Shown: in pieces, positions 9,152-18,703 of the stretch
How positions within the stretch are numbered: position 1 is the first letter of the stretch
Layout: every line of letters begins with the position of its first letter
Assembly: GCA_020723185.1 (NCBI GenBank)
Contig: DYJI01000001.1
Location: 124,001-188,000, forward strand
Reading direction: 5' to 3'
DNA: 64,000 nucleotides
From: Sideroxydans lithotrophicus
GTDB taxonomy: Bacteria > Pseudomonadota > Gammaproteobacteria > Burkholderiales > Gallionellaceae
The notes under the pieces: generated by a model
Told to the model about the DNA's origin: nothing
The model's input: only the letters and a program-made list of their open reading frames with translations
Databases searched by the model: none
Program-made: the position numbers and the translations under genes

Positions 9152-10167
9152 GCCTGAAAGATCGGCAGTAATCCATCATAGAACTTCAATCCTTGCTCGC
9201 TGCGCAGAAACGTTCGCCCCGCTTCGCGCATCGACTCAATCTCCTGATCGGACATGCGCATCACTGCCGTGTGCATCTGCTCCCATGTGGCGAACTGCCG
9301 AACATCGATATAGGCTTCCTTGGGGATCAGATCGGCGATATCGCTTGCGCCCCAATACAGGGGGATGGTTCCGGCATAGAAACAATCGAATATCTTTTCC
9401 GTGATGTAGCCCTTCATCGCCATGTTCTCGAAGCACAGCGCGAACGCGTAATGCCCCATCACCTCGTATTTGGATGCGCATGAACCTTTGTAGATCGACA
9501 TCAGCGTCCTGCGATGGCGCCAATAGGGCAGCCACAGTGAGTTCCGCGACCACCAGCGCTCCCATCCCCGCCCATAAAGATCAACGGCACCCGATCTGGC
9601 CAGCGATGCCATCGCTTCGATTCGCTTGCTATACAACTCCTTGTGGGCCGAGACCGGTTTGTGGTTGCCATTGATCACGACGATGCGCCGTTGACGGTCC
9701 GGCATACTCCAGCAAGCCTCGATCACTTCCGCTCTGGGTTGCGGCCAGTAGAACTTATGCAGTCTGGAAGCGTCCACCCCTTTAAGTGAGTATCCATCGC
9801 CTTCTACGTTGTGGATATAGACGCGCTCAAAGACTTTGGTCAGTTCCGGCAATTCACGATACAGATGGGGGGCAACGACTGGCGGCTCGAAGATGACAAA
9901 GGCGCGCATCCTGATGTTCGGCCGCGCGGCGAGCGCACGATAATTCTCCAGCACGCCGAAAGAATAGTAATCGGCTTCCTGTTCGCCCTCTTTCTGCGCC
10001 AGCAGGAAATCGGCGGTGTGAACCGCGGCCCCTTCTTGTTCGAGTGCTGCCCGCATCCGAATATTCGGCGCCAGTGTGTCGTCCCGGTTGAGCACGGGGT
10101 CGCTCTCGTCAAACAGGCGATCTTGATAGTAGGCCTTGTAGGCCGGATCAACGTAGATAGTCCGCAC
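9148..10167 (-). CDS. GT10 family fucosyltransferase-like enzyme
   Basis: 339 residues. The C-terminal half contains YEVMGHYAFALCFEN and ITEKIFDCFYAGTIPLYWG, the donor-binding signature of alpha-1,3/4-fucosyltransferases (GT10), which use GDP-fucose-type donors in a GT-B fold. The operon makes GDP-colitose or GDP-fucose, so this gene is the best candidate to transfer that sugar. The start is GTG at 10167, with AAGGA six bases upstream. No membrane segment is visible, as expected for bacterial GT10. Confidence 0.88.
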   Translation of the reverse strand: MRTIYVDPAYKAYYQDRLFDESDPVLNRDDTLAPNIRMRAALEQEGAAVHTADFLLAQKEGEQEADYYSFGVLENYRALAARPNIRMRAFVIFEPPVVAPHLYRELPELTKVFERVYIHNVEGDGYSLKGVDASRLHKFYWPQPRAEVIEACWSMPDRQRRIVVINGNHKPVSAHKELYSKRIEAMASLARSGAVDLYGRGWERWWSRNSLWLPYWRHRRTLMSIYKGSCASKYEVMGHYAFALCFENMAMKGYITEKIFDCFYAGTIPLYWGASDIADLIPKEAYIDVRQFATWEQMHTAVMRMSDQEIESMREAGRTFLRSEQGLKFYDGLLPIFQA

Positions 10168-10177
10168 TTTTATTCCT

Positions 10178-11203
10178 TCATTTGCGCATGACGCGTTTCA
10201 AATATCCCAGCGTGAGACGCCCGATCTTTTCCAACCTGAACAGCAGCAAGCCGCGCAAATAAATGCCGGCGACCAATACGCCGAAGCCTCTCTTTGTTTG
10301 CATGGCGGCCTTCCATGCATCCCACGAATAGATGTCATGTAGCAGGCTTTTGGCTTCGCCCGATCTCGCGCTCAGGAAACAGTTCACTGCCCGCATCACC
10401 CTGTCGCGCCTGTCCAGCCGCGCGTAATTCTCGAGATCGGTGTGGTTCAGCATGCCGCGCACATCCTCTTGCCCTAGATAATGCTCTGTGACGAGGAAGA
10501 AATCCGGCCGTTCGGTCTGCAATCGCACTTTTGCCGAGAATTGGTTGGCGCTGACCCGGTATCGCATCAGAGGCGCGGGAAGCAGGCCTATCGGGTGCTT
10601 GCGCGCGATCCTCAACCAGACGTCCAGATCAGCCGAGGATTTGAACAGACCGCCGCGCCAGGACTGGATGTCCTGTTGGTACACCGTGGTCCTCGCCATC
10701 ACGCTGGGGCAGATAAAGAAATTCGAATGGCGCAGCACCGCTTTGAAGACCGTCTCGAAACCATACAGTCGGTCGAAAGATCCCAAGCCGGCGGGGAAGC
10801 TGATCTCGCCGAATTTTTTTCCCGTTTCGTCGATCATGCTCGCGGCGGTGAAAACCGCCCCCGCCTCCGCATGGCTTTCCAGAAAGGCCACTTGTCTTTC
10901 CACCATCTGCGGCTCATACAGGTCGTCGGCATGGAATATCGCCGTGTACTTTCCCTCAGCCAGCCGGATGCAGTTGTTGAAATTCTCTTCCGCGCCGACA
11001 TTGATTGCCTGTCTATGGATATGCACTCTGGGATCGGCCAGGCTTTCTACGACCTTTACGGTGTCGTCGGTCGATGCGTTGTCCGAGATATGCACGGCCA
11101 GATTGCGATAGGTTTGCGACAGGATCGAAAGCAGCGTCTCGCGAACTGAGCCGGCAGCGTTATAGGTGGGAATGCAAATGCATACCAAAGGTTGCTCAGT
11201 CAT
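10178..11203 (-). CDS. GT2 family glycosyltransferase
   Basis: 341 residues from ATG 11203. VCICIPTYNAAGSVRETLLS opens the GT-A fold, SDNASTDDT and FHADDLYEPQMV carry the acidic nucleotide and metal sites, in the usual GT2 order. The start overlaps the upstream gene by eight bases; a longer in-frame reading upstream belongs to that gene's other frame. It ends 10 bases before the GT10 gene. Donor and acceptor are unknown. Confidence 0.9.
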   Translation of the reverse strand: MTEQPLVCICIPTYNAAGSVRETLLSILSQTYRNLAVHISDNASTDDTVKVVESLADPRVHIHRQAINVGAEENFNNCIRLAEGKYTAIFHADDLYEPQMVERQVAFLESHAEAGAVFTAASMIDETGKKFGEISFPAGLGSFDRLYGFETVFKAVLRHSNFFICPSVMARTTVYQQDIQSWRGGLFKSSADLDVWLRIARKHPIGLLPAPLMRYRVSANQFSAKVRLQTERPDFFLVTEHYLGQEDVRGMLNHTDLENYARLDRRDRVMRAVNCFLSARSGEAKSLLHDIYSWDAWKAAMQTKRGFGVLVAGIYLRGLLLFRLEKIGRLTLGYLKRVMRK

Positions 11204-12194
11204 TGGCCAGCCCCATTCGTCTGAACACGGTTTGGAATCGCTGCGCGTAGGTGTGGTCGCGCTGCGTGCGCGTGTATGCCGCTGCGGCCATCGATTCGCG
11301 CAGCACCTCGTGTTCAAGGTAAAACCTGATCTTCTCGATCAGATCGTCGGCATCGGCATAGACTGCAATCTCACGGTCTATGTCGTAGCAATTGGCCAGG
11401 CCCTCGACGAAATATGAGAGCTGAAATGCACCGCAGCCGTTCACCTCGAAGATGCGCGCCTTCATCTGCTCAATGTTCTTTTTGCTGCGCACGCGGTTGA
11501 TCAACGCGCGCGGAGATGCGGCCAGATAGCGGATGTCCCACGATGCGGAATTGGTCAGATTCAGATTGATCTTGCTTTCGTTGAATATTCTGACCATCCC
11601 TTCCTGGTCGACTTCGCCTTTCGGCCATCGGTATCCCATCACCTCAACGGCTATGCCTGCTTTCCTGATGCGGTTGATCAGCCATTCACGGTAGGGGTGC
11701 CAGCCGCCGACGAAAGACACGTCGAATCTCTTGCCGGTTTCCATCTTCCGGAACACTTGCTCGTTGCACCCGAAGGGGAAGTAGATGGCGTTCGCCAAGC
11801 CCAGCTCGCGGTATTTCATTTCGCCGTGCAGATCGGGGGTTGAGAAGTAGTCGAACTGTCTTGCCCAATATCGGGAGTAGTCGACGCGCCAGGTATCGTC
11901 ATGAAAGAAGCAGAAGGTCTTGGTATGTGTCCGCAAGGCGTTGATGGTTTCCGCCTCAAACTGGTCGGTATAGAGCGAGAACACCGCTGCCGCCGGTTGC
12001 CAGTCGCGCACGCGCTCCAGCAATCTGCGGTTCATTTCGGCCTTGCCGTGCGCCTGTATCTCACCCATGTAGTCGAAAAGCTCGACCTCATGCCCCATTG
12101 CCTTGAGTACCTGGTAGAAGTTGAAATATTCGAATGAATACTCGCGCTTCGGATCACCATAGGTATGCAACATGCAAACGACCAATATCTTCAT
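11196..12194 (-). CDS. CgeB-like GT-B glycosyltransferase
   Basis: 332 residues from ATG 12194, which shares an ATGA junction with the wzx stop. Open frame continues upstream only as an antisense-like reading through wzx and is not part of the gene. Features: FDVSFVGGWHPYREWLI in the middle and KARIFEVNGCGAFQLSYFV near the C-terminus, the pattern of CgeB-type proteins (glycosyl transferase family 1 C-terminal domain), followed by DADDLIEKIRFYLEH. It probably adds one sugar of the repeat unit in the cytoplasm. Confidence 0.85.
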   Translation of the reverse strand: MKILVVCMLHTYGDPKREYSFEYFNFYQVLKAMGHEVELFDYMGEIQAHGKAEMNRRLLERVRDWQPAAAVFSLYTDQFEAETINALRTHTKTFCFFHDDTWRVDYSRYWARQFDYFSTPDLHGEMKYRELGLANAIYFPFGCNEQVFRKMETGKRFDVSFVGGWHPYREWLINRIRKAGIAVEVMGYRWPKGEVDQEGMVRIFNESKINLNLTNSASWDIRYLAASPRALINRVRSKKNIEQMKARIFEVNGCGAFQLSYFVEGLANCYDIDREIAVYADADDLIEKIRFYLEHEVLRESMAAAAYTRTQRDHTYAQRFQTVFRRMGLAND

Positions 12195-13624
12195 GCTTCC
12201 CTCATTTCCACCAAATGTTGCCGCAACAGCCTGTACAGCAAACCGAGATATACCAGACCCGTTGTCACGATGACACTGACGACCACGGCCCAATCGGCTG
12301 TGTTGAGGAGGATCCGCATCCCCAGCCCTGCCACGCACAACACGACGGCAGCCAATGCTGCCTGCCCCAAAGTATGCAACGGCACGCTGCCACCTGCGCG
12401 GTGCGCCAGCAATATGTGCAACAAGGCCACCACTACAAAGCCAGCCAAAGCCAGCGCGATCCCCGCGCCTTGGGCACCCAGCGGGGGGATCAGGAGCACA
12501 CACAGCACGATCGAAAGTGCCGCACCGACCGCTGTCGGAACGATCAACCAGCGCGTACGCATATAGACATGCGCGATCAATGAATAGACCCCGGTCAACA
12601 CACGCGCCGCTTCGGCCAATGCCCCCCACACGACAAAACTTGCCGCCCCCTGGAATCGCTCGCCCAGAAATAATCGCGTGAATTCCGGTGCCAGCAGCAC
12701 GATCAACGCGACCGTCAATATCAGCGACGGAATGACCGCGCTTGCGTATCGTCGCCATGCTTGCGCTTGCTCCGCCGGATGATCCTTGTTCGCATCCCGG
12801 TACAAACGGGGTTGAAAGTAGGTCGTCAGGATAGATTCGAAGCCCGCGATCATGCCCGCACTGATGCTGTAACCCGCCACGAACAGGCCAAGCTGAGCCA
12901 TGCCCAGATGGCTTTCCATGATGTAGCGATATCCTTGCGACTGCACCCAGCCCAAGCCCGCAGCGAGTGCCACCGGCCATGCGAAATCGAACAGCACCCG
13001 CAGATGCTGCCCGCGGATGTGCGGCGAGTTGGCCGGTGCGCCATGCACGCCCAGCCGGGTGAAGAGCATCCTTGTGCCGACCACCGCCAGCAGCATCTGC
13101 CCCAGCAACAGTCCCAATACCCAGTACTGGGCGGATGTCTGCATCGTTCCCACCAGCGTGACTGCGCAAACAAAACTGGCCGCCAGCGTTGCTACCGATA
13201 GCACCACGAAGCCGCGCGTGTCGCCCAACATGTTCAATGATGGGATGGATGTCTGGTTGATCGTATTGAAAATCAGCGAAGCGCAAACCAGCGTGACGAC
13301 CCAGCCGATCGGCATGCCAAAGTTCACCAGCCCGCTCAGGTTGAACAGCGGCAGACTGATGGCGGCGAGCAGCGCCACCCCGACCAGATAGCCCGCATAG
13401 CGTTCCAGATACGCGCGGGCCGAACCGTTCGCCTGCCAGGCATGCAGGCGACGATTGATGAACATGCCGACGGGATTCACCAGAAACATCGCGAAGAATG
13501 CAATGGTCGTCAGCACCAATGAGACTTTGCCCATCTCTTCAGGAGACAGCAGCGTGGTGGCGACCCGCAGCATGGCGAGCGCCAGAATGAACTGCGCCGC
13601 CCGGCCGATGATGATCGTGATCAA
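12191..13624 (-). CDS. wzx: Wzx-type oligosaccharide flippase
   Basis: 477 residues with about 12-14 hydrophobic segments and the MATE/MOP-superfamily layout: an opening segment containing RVATTLLSPEEMGK, then repeating helices and SIPSLNMLGDTRGF. Wzx proteins flip undecaprenyl-diphosphate-linked repeat units to the periplasm, so the operon is a Wzx/Wzy system rather than an ABC-transporter one. The start is TTG at 13624 in a TTGA overlap with the upstream stop; there is no better start nearby. The specific symbol is by class. Confidence 0.85.
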   Translation of the reverse strand: MITIIIGRAAQFILALAMLRVATTLLSPEEMGKVSLVLTTIAFFAMFLVNPVGMFINRRLHAWQANGSARAYLERYAGYLVGVALLAAISLPLFNLSGLVNFGMPIGWVVTLVCASLIFNTINQTSIPSLNMLGDTRGFVVLSVATLAASFVCAVTLVGTMQTSAQYWVLGLLLGQMLLAVVGTRMLFTRLGVHGAPANSPHIRGQHLRVLFDFAWPVALAAGLGWVQSQGYRYIMESHLGMAQLGLFVAGYSISAGMIAGFESILTTYFQPRLYRDANKDHPAEQAQAWRRYASAVIPSLILTVALIVLLAPEFTRLFLGERFQGAASFVVWGALAEAARVLTGVYSLIAHVYMRTRWLIVPTAVGAALSIVLCVLLIPPLGAQGAGIALALAGFVVVALLHILLAHRAGGSVPLHTLGQAALAAVVLCVAGLGMRILLNTADWAVVVSVIVTTGLVYLGLLYRLLRQHLVEMREA

Positions 13625-14568
13625 GGCTTGCCCGCCGTGGCGAGTGGCGCTTGCAGCATCGCCGCGGCTTCCTTCAGCACGCCTTCTGTCGAAGTAAGCT
13701 GGGGTTGATAGCCGAACTCCTCCGCACGCTTGTTCAGGGAATAGTAATGAGGCTTGCCGCCTGTCGCATTGATGGCGGCATGCGATTCCGTCACTTCATA
13801 GCGCAGCCCGAATTCGTTCTGCATGGCCTGCAGCAGACCCGGCTTGTCTATGGGTGCCTTGCTGTAGCAATCGACGGCCGCATTGGCGGGTGGTGCAGAT
13901 AGCAAGGCCGTCACCAGACGGTAGAAGTCGGAAGGATGCAGATAGTCGCGCACGATGTAATCAGAGGAAGTCATCAACACCGTCTTGTCGCGGATGGCGC
14001 GCAGCATGTCGGTGACAAGAAAGCGCGCTTCAATATCCTGCGTACGGCTGAAATAATTGAACACGCGGATATCGATGATGTGCAGCTCGGGATGGGCACG
14101 GTGCCTGCATTCGGCATGCAACTTCGCCACGCCGTACCATTCGTGGGCGGCAAGGTCATTGATCTTGATGATTGACGGCGTCTCACGCCGCGCTGGTTCG
14201 GCGAAACTGGAACCGTAGGCAGCACCGCTGCTCAGGAACAGATAGCGGCATGACGGGTGTGTCTTGAGATATTCGAGCACCATCTCGTCGAAGCGCAGGG
14301 TGACTTCAAGTATCTCTCCACCCAACTTCGCGATCTGCGCTGGATCGCCAGCGCCGACGAAGTTGATGACGGCATCGAATTCCTGTTTCCCGAACTCGGC
14401 AAAGCCATCAACGCGATGCTGCCCCGCCATTCCGTTGCCAGCCAGCCAAACCGATACTTCTTCAGTGCGGCGCGCAAACAGATGAAGCTGATTCCCGGTT
14501 GCGCCTGAAAGCGAGATGATCAGGTCTCTGGCTATCTGGCTGGTGGCTCCGAGGATCGCTATCTTCAT
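13621..14568 (-). CDS. NAD(P)-dependent sugar reductase/epimerase, possible YerF-like partner
   Basis: 315 residues from ATG 14568. MKIAILGATSQIARDL is a Rossmann dinucleotide motif (GxTxxIxR variant); FLSSGAAYGS and WYGVAKLHAE provide Ser and the Tyr-x3-Lys catalytic pair of extended short-chain dehydrogenases. It begins 11 bases after a thiamine-diphosphate enzyme that resembles YerE. In Yersinia the YerE product is reduced by YerF to give CDP-yersiniose, so a reductase role here fits, but this is inference from position. A plain nucleotide-sugar epimerase is the alternative. Confidence 0.75.
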   Translation of the reverse strand: MKIAILGATSQIARDLIISLSGATGNQLHLFARRTEEVSVWLAGNGMAGQHRVDGFAEFGKQEFDAVINFVGAGDPAQIAKLGGEILEVTLRFDEMVLEYLKTHPSCRYLFLSSGAAYGSSFAEPARRETPSIIKINDLAAHEWYGVAKLHAECRHRAHPELHIIDIRVFNYFSRTQDIEARFLVTDMLRAIRDKTVLMTSSDYIVRDYLHPSDFYRLVTALLSAPPANAAVDCYSKAPIDKPGLLQAMQNEFGLRYEVTESHAAINATGGKPHYYSLNKRAEEFGYQPQLTSTEGVLKEAAAMLQAPLATAGKP

Positions 14569-14579
14569 CGCAGCGATAC

Positions 14580-16289
14580 TCAAGCATCCAGCTTGGGAAA
14601 TTGTTCGTCCAGTTTCGACCCAAAAGCCAGACGCGGTCGGCATTCCGTGGCGCCGTTCATCATCAGCTCGATGAGCAGCGGGCCTTTATGCTCCGCAAGC
14701 ATCGGCAGGATGCCATCCATCTCGGCGGCATTGGTAATGCGTTGCGCGGCGATGCCATATGCGGCAGCGATGTCGGCAAAAGCAGGGCTGCTATAGCCTT
14801 TCTGGGTGGACTGGTTACGTCCGTCGAAGTACATGTCCTGGAAATTCTTGACCATGCCCAATACGGCGTTGTTCATCACGATGATGGTCACATCCAGATC
14901 CAGACGCTTCAAGGTATCCAACTCCTGGATGTTGAGCTGCATACTGCCGTCGCCGGTGATCACGACCGTTTTGCTCCGCGACTGGAAAGCGATGCCCAAT
15001 GCTGCGGGAAAGGCGAACCCCATCGCACCCATGCCGCCGCTATAGTGAACCGCCTGCCCGGCATTCAGGCGCAGACTTTGTGCCGCCCACATCTGGTGAT
15101 TGCCGACATCGCAAACGTAATCGACGGATTGCCCGGCAAGAATATGGTTCAGCTTGCTGAACAACTCACTTGGGCTGATCTCCCAATCTGCATACTCGTT
15201 GAATCGGGCGCGCGCGCGTTTTTCCGACAGCGTTGCTATCCAGTCGGGAGTCAACCGTGGGAATGTTTCGGAACCGAGTGAGAACTTCTGAAAAAAGCTC
15301 TCTGCTGTCGTACAGATGTTCAGGTTCGCATGCACCCGGTTATCCAGTTGCGCCGGATCGATGTCGATCTGGACGATGCGCGCTTTGCGGGCAAAGTCGT
15401 CCACATCCGCGCCTGTCTGCCTGACATCGAGACGTGCCCCGATCACGATCAGCAGATCGCAGTTCTGCACCGCCCAGTTCGCTTCGCGGTTGCCATAGCT
15501 GCCGATCATGTTGAAATAGTGCTCGCGGGCGACTACGCGTTCATGGCCCATCAGCGTCGACACATATGGGACACCCAGCCTGTCGGCTTCCTGCAGCCAT
15601 CCGTCCATCCCATCGGCCCAGCGCGCACCGCCACCGATGCAGATCAGTGGTCGTTGCGCATCCTTGCACAGGGAAACCAATTCTTGCAGTGCGACTGGCG
15701 TTGTTTCCGGGCCTGCTTCTATCGCCAGCGGAGTATTCACCCATTGTTCAACGAGCGCATCCGGAATATCGAATCGCTGCACATCGTTCGGGATATCCAG
15801 CAATACTGGCCCTTGGCGTCCGCTGATTGCAGCAGACAATGCCTTGTGCAACTCGGGCAGCAATGCTTCCGCACTGTCTACACGCGCGGCGTACTTGGTC
15901 AGCGATTTCACCACCTCGACGATATCCAGCTCCTGAAAGCCTTGCTGGCGAACTCCCCTCGACCCTTTGAGTTCGCGTGTATTGACCTGGCCGGTGATGA
16001 ACAGGCACGGCACGGAGTCGAACCAGCAGTCGCCGATGCCGGTGATCATGTTGGTCGCGCCCGGACCGCTGGTGCCCATCGCCACGGCGATGGTCTTGCC
16101 TTTGGTGTAGCGGGCCACGCCTTCCGCCGCAAATGCGGCAGATTGCTCATGGTGCATCGAAACGATGTTGAATTGCCCCGATTCGGCAAGGCTGTCGAGC
16201 ATGTGGGTGATCATGCCGCCCACGAGTTCGAAGCATGTCTGTACCCGGTGGGCGATCAGGAATTTGGCGAGTGCGTCGGATGCCTTCAA
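14580..16289 (-). CDS. Thiamine-diphosphate enzyme, acetolactate-synthase fold, YerE-like
   Basis: 569 residues in three domains: N-terminal pyrimidine-binding part with the catalytic Glu48 in MHHEQSAAF, a middle domain, and a C-terminal ThDP domain with GDGSM (446-450) to NN (473-474). The fold is that of acetolactate synthase, but the gene lies between rfbH and a sugar reductase, with no ilvN-like subunit nearby. In Yersinia pseudotuberculosis VI the YerE protein of this fold puts a two-carbon unit from pyruvate on the 4-keto carbon of CDP-4-keto-3,6-dideoxyglucose. The same role is the best inference here. Start TTG 16289 with AGAGG upstream. Confidence 0.8.
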   Translation of the reverse strand: MKASDALAKFLIAHRVQTCFELVGGMITHMLDSLAESGQFNIVSMHHEQSAAFAAEGVARYTKGKTIAVAMGTSGPGATNMITGIGDCWFDSVPCLFITGQVNTRELKGSRGVRQQGFQELDIVEVVKSLTKYAARVDSAEALLPELHKALSAAISGRQGPVLLDIPNDVQRFDIPDALVEQWVNTPLAIEAGPETTPVALQELVSLCKDAQRPLICIGGGARWADGMDGWLQEADRLGVPYVSTLMGHERVVAREHYFNMIGSYGNREANWAVQNCDLLIVIGARLDVRQTGADVDDFARKARIVQIDIDPAQLDNRVHANLNICTTAESFFQKFSLGSETFPRLTPDWIATLSEKRARARFNEYADWEISPSELFSKLNHILAGQSVDYVCDVGNHQMWAAQSLRLNAGQAVHYSGGMGAMGFAFPAALGIAFQSRSKTVVITGDGSMQLNIQELDTLKRLDLDVTIIVMNNAVLGMVKNFQDMYFDGRNQSTQKGYSSPAFADIAAAYGIAAQRITNAAEMDGILPMLAEHKGPLLIELMMNGATECRPRLAFGSKLDEQFPKLDA

Positions 16290-16311
16290 AGCTTGCCTCT
16301 GTTATTTTGTT

Positions 16312-17628
16312 CTAGAAATTCACGCCGAAGAACGCTTCCAGCTTGGCGATGACGAAATCCAGCATCTCGCGGCTCAAGCCCGGATACACGCCGATCCAGA
16401 AGGTGTCGTTCATCACGGTGTCGGTGTTGGTCAGCTCGCCCGAGATGCGGAAGTTGCGGCCTTTCATGTAGGGCTGGCGCGTCAGGTTGCCGGCGAACAG
16501 CAGGCGTGTGCCGATCTTGTTCTGGTCGAGGTATTGCAGCAGGTCGACGCGGTTGATGCCCGCGCTCGCCTTGATGGTGATGGGGAAACCGAACCAGGAC
16601 GGATCGCTGTTCGGCGTGGCTTCCGGCAGCAGCAGGAATTCTTCGCAGTTCTTCAGGCCGTTCTTCAGGTAGGCAAAGTTCGACTTGCGTGCCGCGATGA
16701 ATTCTTCCACGCGGTTCATCTGTGCCAAGGCGCAGGCGGCTTGCATGTCGGATATCTTCAGGTTGTAGCCGATATGAGAATAGGTGTACTTGTGATCGTA
16801 GCCTTGTGGCAGGTCGCCCAGCTTCTGGCAGAAGCGCTTGCCGCAGGTGTTGTCCTTGCCGGGCTGGCAGTAGCAGTCGCGACCCCAGTCACGGATCGAT
16901 TCAACGATCTGACGCAGTTGGTCGTTGTTGGTGAACACTGCACCGCCTTCGCCCATGGTGATGTGGTGCGCGGGGTAGAAGCTCAGCGTGCCGATGTCGC
17001 CGAAGGTGCCGCACAGCTTGCCGTTGTAGGTGGAGCCGAGCGCATCGCAGCAGTCTTCGACCAGCCAGAGGTTATGCTTCTTCGCCAGTGCGGTGATGGT
17101 ATCCAGATCGTAGGGATTACCCAGCGTGTGGGCCAGCATGATGGCTTTGGTCTTGGGTGTGATCGCCGCTTCGATCTTGGCCGGGTCGATGTTGTAGGTG
17201 CCGAGTTGCACATCGACGAACACCGGCACTGCACCGAATTGCAGGATGGGGTTCACCGTAGTGGGGAAGCCCGCCGCCACCGAGATGACTTCGTCGCCCG
17301 GTTTGATCGCGCGTTCGCCCAGCTTGTGCGAGGTGAGCGCGCTGAACGCCAACAGGTTGGCGGAGGAGCCGGAATTGGTGGTGAGCGCATGCTTCACGCC
17401 GAGGAATTCGGTGAGGCGCTTCTCGAAGGCGTCGTTGAAACGGCCGGTAGTCAGCCAGCCGTCAAGCGAGGCTTCCACCATGTTTTGCAGTTCGGCAGCG
17501 CCGATCACCTTGCCCGAAGGCGGCACCACATTTTTGCCCGCTTCAAATACGCTGGGCGCATAGGCGAGGTCGGCATATTGTTTGACGAGATCTGCGATCT
17601 GGCTGCGGAGTTGTTCTTTTGTGCTCAT
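16312..17628 (-). CDS. rfbH: CDP-4-keto-6-deoxy-D-glucose 3-dehydrase (E1)
   Basis: 438 residues, DegT aminotransferase fold. The PLP-lysine position is histidine (residues 221-222 in [11 protein letters not shown]), which marks a dehydrase rather than a transaminase. Cysteines 194, 252, 254 and 262 match exactly the C-x57-C-x1-C-x7-C pattern that holds the [2Fe-2S] cluster in E1. The enzyme makes the glucoseen intermediate that E3 then reduces to the 4-keto-3,6-dideoxy sugar. It follows rfbG by 10 bases. No E3 reductase gene is seen in the window. Confidence 0.96.
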   Translation of the reverse strand: MSTKEQLRSQIADLVKQYADLAYAPSVFEAGKNVVPPSGKVIGAAELQNMVEASLDGWLTTGRFNDAFEKRLTEFLGVKHALTTNSGSSANLLAFSALTSHKLGERAIKPGDEVISVAAGFPTTVNPILQFGAVPVFVDVQLGTYNIDPAKIEAAITPKTKAIMLAHTLGNPYDLDTITALAKKHNLWLVEDCCDALGSTYNGKLCGTFGDIGTLSFYPAHHITMGEGGAVFTNNDQLRQIVESIRDWGRDCYCQPGKDNTCGKRFCQKLGDLPQGYDHKYTYSHIGYNLKISDMQAACALAQMNRVEEFIAARKSNFAYLKNGLKNCEEFLLLPEATPNSDPSWFGFPITIKASAGINRVDLLQYLDQNKIGTRLLFAGNLTRQPYMKGRNFRISGELTNTDTVMNDTFWIGVYPGLSREMLDFVIAKLEAFFGVNF

Positions 17629-17638
17629 GTTGTTTCTC

Positions 17639-18703
17639 TCACTGTGCGTATTGTTCGATCTGTTTCAGGGTGAAGCTGCGCATATCCTGCTTTGCCAGCC
17701 AGGCCTGCTGCCAGGATACGATCATCTCCAGCGTATGGCCCAAGTGCCAGCGCGGTTGCCAATCGAGGCGCATCTTGGCCTTGGAGCAATCCAGCTTGAG
17801 GTAATGTGCCTCGTGCGGATGCTCGCCGCCGTCCAGTTGCCAACTCGCGCCCTCGCCCCACTTTTGCGTGAGTTGCTCGACGATCCACTGCACCGGCTTG
17901 GCATCTTCATCGGCCGGGCCGAAATTCCAGCCTTCGGCGTAGGTGACGCCCTGCGTGTAGAGCTTTTCCGCCAACAACAGATAGCCGGACAGTGGCTCCA
18001 GCACATGCTGCCAGGGTCGGATCGCGTGCGGACTGCGGATCACGACCGGCTTGCTGTCGCTGATGGCACGCAGGATATCCGGAATCAAGCGGTCGTCTGC
18101 CCAGTCGCCGCCGCCGATGACGTTACCGGCACGGCCAGACGCAAGCGCCACACGATGCTCTGCGTATTTCCCCGGATTGAAGAATGAATTGCGGTAAGCC
18201 GAAGTCACCAGTTCGGCGCAGCCCTTGCTGTTGCTGTAAGGGTCGAAGCCGCCCATGGCTTCGTTCTCGCGATAGCCCCATACCCATTCCTTGTTGTCAT
18301 AGCACTTGTCGCTGGTGACGTTGACCACGGCGCGCACCGAAGGCGTCCGGCGCACGGCTTCCAGCAGATGCACCGTGCCCATCACGTTGGTGGAATAGGT
18401 CTCGACAGGGTTCACGTAGGAATAGCGCACCAAGGGCTGGGCAGCCATGTGGATGACGATGTCCGGCGCGGCTTCGCGGATGGCTTTGCTCAAGGCCTCT
18501 CCATCGCGAATGTCTCCGATGATTGAGGTCATGCCCTGTGCAACGTTCGCGACTTCGAACAGGCTTGGATTCGTCGGTGGCTGCAAAGCATAGCCGGTCA
18601 CTTCCGCACCGAGCTGCTGCAACCAGAGACTCAGCCAACTGCCCTTGAAGCCGGTGTGTCCCGTCAGGAACACCTTCTTGCCGCGCCAGAATTCGACGTT
18701 CAT
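17639..18703 (-). CDS. rfbG: CDP-glucose 4,6-dehydratase
   Basis: 354 residues from ATG 18703 (ATGA junction with rfbF; an earlier in-frame ATG lies inside rfbF). [15 protein letters not shown] is the characteristic N-terminal NAD site of this family, [10 protein letters not shown] and [11 protein letters not shown] give the catalytic Thr-Asp-Lys and Tyr-x3-Lys residues. It converts CDP-D-glucose to CDP-4-keto-6-deoxyglucose, the second step of CDP-3,6-dideoxyhexose synthesis, between rfbF and rfbH. Confidence 0.96.
   Translation of the reverse strand: MNVEFWRGKKVFLTGHTGFKGSWLSLWLQQLGAEVTGYALQPPTNPSLFEVANVAQGMTSIIGDIRDGEALSKAIREAAPDIVIHMAAQPLVRYSYVNPVETYSTNVMGTVHLLEAVRRTPSVRAVVNVTSDKCYDNKEWVWGYRENEAMGGFDPYSNSKGCAELVTSAYRNSFFNPGKYAEHRVALASGRAGNVIGGGDWADDRLIPDILRAISDSKPVVIRSPHAIRPWQHVLEPLSGYLLLAEKLYTQGVTYAEGWNFGPADEDAKPVQWIVEQLTQKWGEGASWQLDGGEHPHEAHYLKLDCSKAKMRLDWQPRWHLGHTLEMIVSWQQAWLAKQDMRSFTLKQIEQYAQ

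Noticed and set aside
12195..13286. N-terminal extension making the CgeB-like protein 696 residues long
   Set aside because: The extension is wzx in another frame; ATG 12194 overlapping the wzx stop starts the real gene.
14580..16289. Acetolactate synthase for branched amino acids (ilvB)
   Set aside because: No ilvN or ilvC next to it; it lies between rfbH and a sugar reductase, so a sugar-modifying role is more likely.
16312..17628. Sugar aminotransferase of the DegT family
   Set aside because: His replaces the PLP lysine and the four E1 iron-sulfur cysteines are present, as in RfbH.
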